NCBI GenBank assembly: GCA_007129145.1
Contig: SKWC01000143.1
Coordinates: forward strand, 1-5,031
Direction of reading: 5' to 3'
Source of the DNA: Rubritepida sp.
Lineage (GTDB): Bacteria > Pseudomonadota > Alphaproteobacteria > Acetobacterales > Acetobacteraceae
Length of the DNA: 5,031 nt
Part shown: one piece after another, positions 1-5,031 of the stretch
How the letters are laid out: each line of letters starts with the position of its first letter
Position numbering within the stretch: position 1 is the stretch's first letter
Made by a program: the position numbers and the translations under genes
The notes under the pieces: model-generated
Seen by the model: the letters and a program-made list of their open reading frames with translations, nothing else
Databases searched by the model: none
What the model was told of the DNA's origin: nothing

Positions 1-573
1 CAGCGGCCGGGGCAGCACGATGTTTACGTTGCGCCCCTGTGCCACCTCGCCCACGGTCTGCGCGAGGCGCTCCTCGAACTGCATCAGCGCCTGCTGGGCC
101 GCGGCCTCGATGTGCTGGCCGCGGTTGCGGAACACGCGCTGCGCCTCGGTGATGCGTTCCTGCAACTCCCGCTCGCGCCCGCGGATCTGCTCGGCCGAGA
201 GCTCGCCGCGCCGGGCGGCCAACTGCTGCTGCGCGTCGCGCCATGCCGTCTGCTCGCGTTGCAGGTCCTCGTTGAGCCGCACCCGCCGGCGCTCGATCTC
301 CTCACGCAGCTGGGTGAAGGCGACCGAGAGGCGCTGCACTTCCTGGATGTCCACGATGCCGATCACCGGGCCCGGCATGGCGGCCGCGGCGGGTGCCGGG
401 CGGCGCTGCTGGGGTGGCTGCGCGGGTCGCGGCTGGGCGGGCTGTTGGGGGACGAACCATTGCTGGCCGGACTGCGCGAACGCCGTCCCGCCGAGGCCGG
501 GCAAGGCAGGGCCCACGCCGCCCAGCATGGCCAGGCAGGGAATCAGGTAGAGGGTCGGGCGAAACCAGTTCAT
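1..573 (-). CDS. skp: Skp/OmpH-family periplasmic chaperone, 3' end cut by window edge
   Basis: Periplasmic holdase that binds unfolded outer-membrane proteins after Sec export and hands them to the BAM complex; the family forms trimers with long coiled-coil arms. The frame opens at ATG 573 and stays open to base 1, giving 191 codons with no stop. Residues 1-33 look like a signal peptide (hydrophobic LYLIPCLAML core, likely cleavage after AFA at 31-33). Residues 34-69 are rich in Pro, Gln and Ala. The Skp-like core starts near 70 with VIGIVDIQEVQRLSVA, the usual first strand and helix of the family, followed by a highly charged helical stretch (about 86-175) rich in Gln, Glu and Arg that should form the arms. 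NVNIVLPRPL at 182-191 fits the returning strand, so probably only a few dozen residues are missing. It follows bamA by 22 bases, a common pairing. The P/Q-rich insert is unusual. Family assignment is confident; the gene could equally be labelled ompH. Confidence 0.88.
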   Translation of the reverse strand, partial: MNWFRPTLYLIPCLAMLGGVGPALPGLGGTAFAQSGQQWFVPQQPAQPRPAQPPQQRRPAPAAAAMPGPVIGIVDIQEVQRLSVAFTQLREEIERRRVRLNEDLQREQTAWRDAQQQLAARRGELSAEQIRGRERELQERITEAQRVFRNRGQHIEAAAQQALMQFEERLAQTVGEVAQGRNVNIVLPRPL

Positions 574-582
574 TCGATGCTG

Positions 583-591
583 CCTATCCTC
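583..591 (-). promoter_or_regulatory. Candidate ribosome binding site for skp
   Basis: The 22-base gap between the bamA stop and the skp ATG reads TTGAGGATAGGCAGC on the minus strand. GAGG (591-588) is 14 bases from the ATG, rather far, while the weaker AGG (585-583) is 9 bases away. Either could pair with 16S rRNA. No other in-frame start nearby precedes the signal peptide, so ATG 573 is the sensible start. The short gap argues for cotranscription with bamA. Confidence 0.5.
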
Positions 592-595
592 AAGA

Positions 596-2920
596 TCAGA
601 AGCGGGTGCCGAAGCCGAAGCGGAACACCTGCGTCTCGTCATAGCTGCGCCGGACCACCGCCTGGCCGAAATCCAGGTTGATCACGCCGAAGGGGCTGCG
701 CCAGGAGACGCCCACGCCCACACCCACGCGTGGGGAGGTGTCGTCGGCAACCTCCGGCCCGCGCACGGTCCCCGAAAGCCCGCCCACATCCACGAAGGCG
801 CGGCCGGTCAGGCCCACCTCGGAGGGCAGCGGCAGGGGGAAGCGCAGTTCGGTGCTCTGGGTCCATAGGAAACGCCCGCCCAGCGCGTCATTGGTCGTGA
901 GATCGCGTGGGCCGGCACCGCCCGAGGCGAAGCCGCGCAGATTCTCGCCGCCCAGGAAGAAGCGGTCCACGATGCGGTCGCGCCGGCGGCGGTCTATGCC
1001 GTTCAGCACGCCCACGCTGCCCGAGACGGCCAGGACATACTCCGGGTCGCCGAGCAGGCGTTCCAGCGGCAGGAACAGCGCGCCGTCCAGCCGGGTCCGC
1101 ACATAGGCCACGTCGCCGCCCAGCCCGGCGAAATCCGTGCCCAGCCGCAGCACATAGCCGCTGCGCGGGTCGATCGGGTTGTCGCGCACGTCATAGGTCA
1201 GGGTCTGGCTGATCTGGCTCAGCACCGTGCGGCCCTGCTGCTCCTGCACGAAGCGGGAGCTGTCGGGCTCGACATCGGAGATGCGCCGGCTGACCAGGCT
1301 GTAGGACCAGGTCTGGCTCAGCCTTTCGTTGAATTCATAACCGGCGCGCAGTGCGAAGCCGATGCGCTGCTCGTCGAAGCCCGCGATCTCGCGCAGGTTG
1401 CGTTGCACGTAGAAGATGTCGGCGCCCAGCGCGAGGTTGCGGTCGCGGAAGGCGGGCTCGGTGATCGAGAGGTCAAGCTGGCTGCGCCGCTGCGCCAGCG
1501 TGGCGTTGAGCCGCGCATCGATGCCCGTGCCGGCCAGGTTGCGCTCGCGCAGGCCGAAATCCAGCAGGAAGCCGGCGTCGGTCGAGAAGCCGCCGCCGAT
1601 GCTCACCTCGCCGGTCGCGCGTTCGACCAGGCGGGTGTCCAGGATCACCCGGTCGGGGGCGGAGCCGGGGCGCGGCTCGATGGTGACGTCGGTGAAGAAG
1701 TCCAGGTTGCGGATGCGGTCGCGTGAGCGGCGGATCTGCGCGGCGTTGAATGCATCGCCCTCGGCCACGCGGAACTCGCGGCGGACCACGCGGTCCAGAG
1801 TGCGAGTGTTGCCGGAGATGTCGATGCGCTCGACGAAGGCGCGGTTCCCCTGGTTCAGCGCGAATTCCAGGTTGACCAGCCGTTCCTCACGGTCGCGGGT
1901 GATGCGGGGCTCCACCTCCACGAAGGGGAAGCCGCGCAGATTCGCCGCGTTCTGCAGCGCCTGCGCGCTGCGCTCGATCGCGTCGGCGTCGAAGAAGCCG
2001 CCTTGGCCGACGCTGAGGAAGCGGCGCAGGCTCTCGGGGTCGAGATTGTCGAAGGCCGAGGTGATATTGACCTCGCCGAAGCGGTAGAGCGGGCCTTCAT
2101 TGACCACGAAGGTGATGAAGAAGCCGCTGCGGTCGGGCGCGAGTTCCGCCGTGGCCGCGCCGATCTCGACGTCGGCGAAGCCGTTGCGCAGGTAGTAGCG
2201 GCGCAGCAGCTCGCGGTCGAAGTTCAGGCGGTCGGGGTCGAAGGCGGTGGACGTGCTGAGGATGCGGTAGAAGGCGTCCTCGCGCGTCGCGATGACCTCG
2301 CGCAGCCGGCGCTCGGAGAAGGCGGTGTTGCCCACGAAGTTGATGCGCGCGACCAGCGCGGTGTCCCCCTCCGAGATCTCGAAGACCAGGTCCACCCGGT
2401 TCTGGTCGAGCTCGATGATCTTGGGCTCGACCACGGCGGCGAAGCGGCCGCGGCGGGCGTAGATGTCGAGGATGCGCTGGCGGTCCTGCTGCACCAGCGC
2501 GGGCGTCAGCACCGAGCGGGGGCGCAGCTGCACCTCGCCGCGCAGCACGTCGTCGGAGATGCGGCGGTTGCCCTCGAAGGCGACGCGGTTGACGATCGGG
2601 TTTTCCGCCACCTCGACCACCACGGAGGCGCCGATGCGCCCGATCCGCACGTCGCGGAACAGGCCGGTGGCGAACAGTGTGCGCAGGCTGCGGTCGGCGC
2701 GGTCCTCGTCGAAGCGGTCGCCGGCCTGCAGCAGCATGTAGCTGCGCACCGTGTCGGCCTCGATGCGCTGGTTGCCGCGCACCTGCACGTCGGTGATTAC
2801 GGGTGCTTCGGCCGTCGCGCGCGCCTGGGCCCGGGCCTCGCTGGGCGGGACGGCGACGAGGCAGGCGCTGGCGAGCAGCAGGGCGCGGAGCATGAGGCGC
2901 AAGGGAAAGCCACCCTTCAA
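596..2920 (-). CDS. bamA: BamA outer-membrane protein assembly factor
   Basis: Essential core of the BAM complex, an Omp85-family barrel that inserts outer-membrane proteins. The frame encodes up to 774 residues, close to the usual family length. A signal peptide (core LLLASACLVAV) ends near residue 31-33 (ARAQA). Five POTRA repeats follow at about 41-105, 106-183, 187-276, 277-358 and 359-433, each with the family pattern of a strand followed by GN-type turns (VRGNQRI, FEGNRRI, FVGNTAF, ISGNTRT). The barrel occupies about 434-774 and holds the conserved DNPIDPRSGY segment (580-589), the loop-6 motif as LRGF (661-664; usually VRGF), and a C-terminal beta-signal ending in GFGTRF with terminal Phe. 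The coordinate given is the outer limit, TTG 2920, which lacks a ribosome binding site; TTG 2902, with GAAGGG about 10 bases upstream, or ATG 2893 are likelier true starts, and both keep the signal peptide. It lies between rseP and skp, as in many proteobacteria. Identity is very secure. Confidence 0.97.
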   Translation of the reverse strand: MKGGFPLRLMLRALLLASACLVAVPPSEARAQARATAEAPVITDVQVRGNQRIEADTVRSYMLLQAGDRFDEDRADRSLRTLFATGLFRDVRIGRIGASVVVEVAENPIVNRVAFEGNRRISDDVLRGEVQLRPRSVLTPALVQQDRQRILDIYARRGRFAAVVEPKIIELDQNRVDLVFEISEGDTALVARINFVGNTAFSERRLREVIATREDAFYRILSTSTAFDPDRLNFDRELLRRYYLRNGFADVEIGAATAELAPDRSGFFITFVVNEGPLYRFGEVNITSAFDNLDPESLRRFLSVGQGGFFDADAIERSAQALQNAANLRGFPFVEVEPRITRDREERLVNLEFALNQGNRAFVERIDISGNTRTLDRVVRREFRVAEGDAFNAAQIRRSRDRIRNLDFFTDVTIEPRPGSAPDRVILDTRLVERATGEVSIGGGFSTDAGFLLDFGLRERNLAGTGIDARLNATLAQRRSQLDLSITEPAFRDRNLALGADIFYVQRNLREIAGFDEQRIGFALRAGYEFNERLSQTWSYSLVSRRISDVEPDSSRFVQEQQGRTVLSQISQTLTYDVRDNPIDPRSGYVLRLGTDFAGLGGDVAYVRTRLDGALFLPLERLLGDPEYVLAVSGSVGVLNGIDRRRRDRIVDRFFLGGENLRGFASGGAGPRDLTTNDALGGRFLWTQSTELRFPLPLPSEVGLTGRAFVDVGGLSGTVRGPEVADDTSPRVGVGVGVSWRSPFGVINLDFGQAVVRRSYDETQVFRFGFGTRF
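2910..2918 (-). promoter_or_regulatory. Purine-rich ribosome binding site that bears on the bamA start
   Basis: The minus strand reads GAAGGGTGG here. From its GGG to TTG 2902 is 10 bases, a normal spacing; to ATG 2893 it is 19 bases, too long; and it lies inside the coding region if TTG 2920 were the start. Upstream of 2920 the sequence is AGCCTTTT, with no Shine-Dalgarno match. This favours TTG 2902, giving a protein starting MRLMLRALLL, over the longest frame. ATG 2893 remains possible because start codon strength may outweigh spacing. Confidence 0.45.
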
Positions 2921-2948
2921 AAAGGCTGAAAATCACGCGGACAATAGA

Positions 2949-2979
2949 CGGGGCCGGGAAATGTCGCCACCCCGCCCCG
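2949..2979 (-). other. GC-rich hairpin in the rseP-bamA gap
   Basis: CGGGGC at 2949-2954 pairs with GCCCCG at 2974-2979, and GGG at 2956-2958 pairs with CCC at 2971-2973, leaving one bulged base at 2955 and a 12-base loop. On the transcribed strand no uninterrupted U-run follows directly (TCTATTGT comes next), so it does not look like a standard intrinsic terminator. It is the only strong inverted repeat seen in the intergenic DNA. It might act as an mRNA stability or processing element between rseP and bamA, or be a by-product of high GC content. Confidence 0.4.
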
Positions 2980-2993
2980 GCCGGCTGCCGTCC

Positions 2994-4112
2994 TCAGCCG
3001 CCGAGCAGCCCCGAGACCCATTGCCCGATGCCGCCGCGGGCGATGTCGTTCCAGGTGACGAAGACGAACAGCGCGATCAGCAGCGCGAAGCCGACCCGGT
3101 AGGCGTATTCCTGGATCCGCAGCGACACCGGCCGCCCGCGCACCGCCTCGGCGGCATAGAAGACCAGGTGCCCGCCATCCAGCATCGGAATCGGGAACAG
3201 GTTCAGCAGCGCGAGGCTGATGGACAGCAGCGCCATCAGGTTGAGCAGCGGCGCGATGCCCAGCGTCGCCGCCTGGCCCGAGACCTCGGCGATGCGGATG
3301 GGACCGCCCAGATCCTCGGCGCTGCGCCGGCCGGTCAGCATCTCCCAGATCGCGGCCAGTGTGGCGGCGGACATCTCATAGGTCTGCACCACCCCCGCCG
3401 CCACGGCGCTGAAGGGATCCAGCCGCTCAAGCTCGCCCGCGCCGCCCTGGATGCCCAGGATGCCGACCGGCGCCGCCTCGCTGCCCGGGCGGATGGCGGG
3501 GATGACCGTGAGGGTCACCGCCCGGCCCTCGCGCTCCAGCGCCACTTCGATGGGCTGGCCGGCGCGCGGCTGTACATGGCGCTGGATCTGGTCGAAGCGG
3601 CTGACGCCGCGCCCGTCGAGGGAGACGACCACGTCGCCGGGCTGGATGCCCGCCTGTTCGGCGGGGGAGCCGGGGCCCACCGCCTGCACCGTGGTGACGC
3701 CGCGCGGCACGCCGAAGATGCCGGCCAGCAGCGCGAAGATGACGGCGGCCAGGATGAAGTTCGCGATCGGCCCGGCGGCGACGATGATGGCGCGGTCGCG
3801 CACCGGCTTGTCGTGGAAGGTCTCGCCCGGACGTTCGGGGGTGCGCTGATCCTCCGGCAGTTCCTCGGGCGCGATATGGCCGTGCAGCTTGACGTAGCCG
3901 CCCAGCGGGATCCAGGCGATGCGCCATTCGGTGCCGCGGCGGTCGCGCCAGGAGGTGAGGGCGCGGCCGAAGCCGATGCTGAACACGTCCACATGCACGC
4001 GCCGCCAGCGCGCCGCGAGGTAGTGGCCGAGTTCGTGGAAGAACACGAGCACGCCAAGCACCACCACGAAGGCGAGGATGGTGCGCAGGGTCTCGGGCAG
4101 GAATTCGAACAT
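2994..4112 (-). CDS. rseP: RseP-type site-2 intramembrane zinc metalloprotease
   Basis: Inner-membrane protease of the M50B family that cleaves substrates within transmembrane helices, as E. coli RseP does with anti-sigma factor RseA and Caulobacter MmpA does with PodJ. The 372 residues contain the zinc motif HELGH at 26-30 (His26, Glu27, His30) in the first membrane helix (about 10-32), the conserved GPIANFILA at 114-122 in the second (about 108-135), one PDZ domain at about 136-205 (GSPAEQAGIQPGD at 148-160), and the second catalytic motif NLFPIPMLDGG at 304-314, whose Asp312 should be the third zinc ligand. Further membrane helices lie at about 284-306 and 338-354. E. coli RseP is about 450 residues with two PDZ domains; this shorter one-PDZ form resembles alphaproteobacterial homologues. 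The ATG at 4112 has a good ribosome binding site and sits 8 bases after the dxr stop. All catalytic residues are present, so it should be active; its substrate cannot be read from this window. Confidence 0.95.
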   Translation of the reverse strand: MFEFLPETLRTILAFVVVLGVLVFFHELGHYLAARWRRVHVDVFSIGFGRALTSWRDRRGTEWRIAWIPLGGYVKLHGHIAPEELPEDQRTPERPGETFHDKPVRDRAIIVAAGPIANFILAAVIFALLAGIFGVPRGVTTVQAVGPGSPAEQAGIQPGDVVVSLDGRGVSRFDQIQRHVQPRAGQPIEVALEREGRAVTLTVIPAIRPGSEAAPVGILGIQGGAGELERLDPFSAVAAGVVQTYEMSAATLAAIWEMLTGRRSAEDLGGPIRIAEVSGQAATLGIAPLLNLMALLSISLALLNLFPIPMLDGGHLVFYAAEAVRGRPVSLRIQEYAYRVGFALLIALFVFVTWNDIARGGIGQWVSGLLGG

Positions 4113-4117
4113 GGGGT

Positions 4118-4122
4118 TCCTC
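4118..4122 (-). promoter_or_regulatory. rseP ribosome binding site overlapping the dxr stop codon
   Basis: The minus strand reads TGAGGAACCCCATG across the junction. GAGGA shares its first two bases with the dxr TGA stop and lies 5 bases from the rseP ATG. This fixes the rseP start at 4112 and suggests that ribosomes finishing dxr help initiate rseP (translational coupling). Confidence 0.75.
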
Positions 4123-5031
4123 AGGCCGCGGCGCGGCCGGCGGCAGCCTCGGCCGCGCGGGTGCGCGCGGCGGCATCGAGGGCGAGCACGGTGTCGAGAT
4201 CGGAAGCCGGCTCATGGCCGAGGAGGTCCAGCGTCTCCTCCACCACGGCGGCGATGTCGAGGAAGCCGAGGCGCCGCGCCAGGAACAGCGCCACCGCCAC
4301 CTCATTGGCCGCGTTGAGCACGCAGGGCGCGCCGCCCTCAGCGGCAAGTGCCGCGCGGGCGAGGCGCAGCGCGGGGAAGCGCGCGGGGTCGGGGGCGGAG
4401 AATTCCAGCCGGCCCAGTGCCGCGAGGTCCAGCCGCTCCACGCCGGCGGCCATGCGCGCGGGCCAGGCCAGGCAATGCGCGATGGGGGTGCGCATGTCGG
4501 GCGTGCCCATCTGCGCGATCAGCGAGCCGTCGCTGAACTGCACCAGGCCATGCACCGCCGATTGCGGATGCACCAGCACCTCGATGCGCTCGGCCGGCAG
4601 GGGGAACAGCCGGGCGGCCTCGATGAGTTCGAGGCCCTTGTTGAACATGGTGGCGCTGTCCACGCTGATCTTCGCACCCATGGACCAGACCGGGTGGCGC
4701 ACCGCCTGCTCCGGCGTGGCCTGGGCCATCTGCGCCAGCGTGGCCTCGCGGAAGGGCCCGCCCGAGGCGGTGAGGATGATCTTCTCGACCCCGGCGAACC
4801 CGTCCTCGCCGCGGGCCATCAGCGCCTGGAAGATGGCGTTGTGCTCGGAATCGACGGGCAGCAGCGTGGCGCCCCGGGCGGCGGCGGCTTCGAGCACGAT
4901 CCCGCCGGCGCAGACCAGGCTTTCCTTGTTGGCCAGCGCCAGCGTGCCGCCGCGGCTCAGCGCGGCCAGGGTGCTGCGCAGCCCCACCGCGCCCACGATG
5001 GCGGCCATGGTCCAGTCGGCGGGGCGGGCGG
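4121..5031 (-). CDS. dxr: 1-deoxy-D-xylulose 5-phosphate reductoisomerase, 5' end cut by window edge
   Basis: Cytoplasmic enzyme of the MEP pathway that rearranges and reduces 1-deoxy-D-xylulose 5-phosphate to 2-C-methyl-D-erythritol 4-phosphate using NADPH and a divalent metal. The frame is open to the right edge: codons for ARPADWT precede the first visible Met (ATG 5008), which is internal (the family has ADW-MSAIVGA here), so it is not the start. Counting from that Met: ANKESLVCAGG at 26-36; metal-binding DSEHN at 53-57 (Asp53, Glu55); TASGGPFRE at 80-88; HPVWSMGAKISVDSATMFNK at 105-124, then GLE with metal ligand Glu127. His105, Ser118, Asn123, Lys124 and flap Trp108 correspond to E. coli His209, Ser222, Asn227, Lys228 and Trp212. 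HPQSAVHG and the C-terminal helical domain (LNAANEVAVALFL at 231-243) follow. About 90 N-terminal residues, including most of the NADPH-binding fold, lie outside the window. All visible active-site residues are intact. The C-terminus is an Ala/Arg-rich tail, probably unstructured. Confidence 0.97.
   Translation of the reverse strand, partial: ARPADWTMAAIVGAVGLRSTLAALSRGGTLALANKESLVCAGGIVLEAAAARGATLLPVDSEHNAIFQALMARGEDGFAGVEKIILTASGGPFREATLAQMAQATPEQAVRHPVWSMGAKISVDSATMFNKGLELIEAARLFPLPAERIEVLVHPQSAVHGLVQFSDGSLIAQMGTPDMRTPIAHCLAWPARMAAGVERLDLAALGRLEFSAPDPARFPALRLARAALAAEGGAPCVLNAANEVAVALFLARRLGFLDIAAVVEETLDLLGHEPASDLDTVLALDAAARTRAAEAAAGRAAA

Noticed and set aside
535..537. Cys13 in the Skp signal peptide as a lipobox
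   Set aside because: Pro precedes the Cys where Gly, Ala or Ser is required, and AFA at 31-33 is a good ordinary cleavage site; Skp is a soluble periplasmic protein.
112..681. 189-codon plus-strand frame antisense to skp and the end of bamA
   Set aside because: It spans the junction of two well-supported minus-strand genes and its translation resembles no known family; it is a GC-rich shadow frame.
2861..2863. Cys20 in the BamA signal region (ASAC) as a lipoprotein lipobox
   Set aside because: The -3 position is Ala rather than Leu/Val/Ile, a better signal-peptidase I site follows at ARAQA, and BamA is an integral barrel rather than a lipoprotein.
2003..2929. 308-codon open frame on the plus strand, antisense to the first part of bamA
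   Set aside because: It lies opposite a clearly coding BamA region, its product is an Ala/Val/Glu/Asp/His-rich string with no recognisable domain, and long antisense frames are expected in GC-rich DNA with strong third-position GC.
2097..2936. 279-codon minus-strand frame overlapping the POTRA region of bamA, shifted by one
   Set aside because: The product is Arg/Ala/Pro/His-rich low complexity, typical of an out-of-frame reading of a GC-rich gene. The BamA frame explains the same bases.
2941..2969. Possible promoter for bamA: TATTGT (2946-2941) with TGGCGA 17 bases upstream
   Set aside because: The -10-like box matches 4 of 6 consensus bases and the -35-like box only 3 of 6; such matches arise by chance, and the alphaproteobacterial consensus is looser still. 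Not strong enough to annotate.
2949..2979. Intrinsic terminator after rseP
   Set aside because: The stem is strong but is not followed directly by a U-run on the transcribed strand; the T-rich stretch lies about 15 or more bases further on and is interrupted.
3427..4347. 306-codon minus-strand frame spanning the dxr-rseP junction out of frame
   Set aside because: Both dxr and rseP read cleanly with all catalytic motifs here, and the alternative translation is Arg/Pro/Ala-rich without motifs.
5006..5008. ATG 5008 as the start of dxr
   Set aside because: The frame continues upstream to the window edge with conserved Dxr residues (PADW), and the N-terminal NADPH-binding part would be missing, so this Met is internal.

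Overview
The window is a compact, visibly GC-rich bacterial segment in which every supportable gene lies on the minus strand. Read in the direction of transcription (right to left), the order is dxr (5' end cut off by the right edge), rseP, bamA and skp/ompH (3' end cut off by the left edge). This is the conserved proteobacterial cell-envelope cluster that normally sits between uppS-cdsA and the lpxD-fabZ-lpxA genes. The strong GC bias at third codon positions, a short RseP with a single PDZ domain, and the general look of the BamA and OmpH proteins point to an alphaproteobacterium. A Rhodospirillales/Acetobacteraceae-like member is my best guess, but that is inference and not proven by the sequence.

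Layout: positions 5031-4121 hold dxr (isoprenoid precursor synthesis), with its whole catalytic and C-terminal part visible. Eight bases later comes rseP (4112-2994), whose ribosome binding site overlaps the dxr stop codon. A 73-base gap containing a GC-rich hairpin and an AT-richer stretch follows, then bamA (2920-596), complete, with five POTRA domains and an outer-membrane barrel. After a further 22 bases comes skp/ompH (573-1), which runs off the window; its first 191 codons are visible. dxr, rseP and bamA all end in TGA. No RNA genes, mobile elements, CRISPR arrays or long repeats are visible.

How they work together: Dxr supplies the MEP pathway that feeds undecaprenyl phosphate, the lipid carrier for envelope polymers. 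RseP is the inner-membrane site-2 protease that cuts transmembrane substrates, typically in envelope-stress signalling. Skp carries unfolded outer-membrane proteins across the periplasm, and BamA folds them into the outer membrane. The tight spacing suggests one transcript, possibly with an extra signal in the rseP-bamA gap. I see no evidence of an undescribed system here. The points worth a second look are modest: a proline/glutamine-rich insert in the Skp precursor, a non-ATG start region for bamA, and the hairpin in front of bamA.
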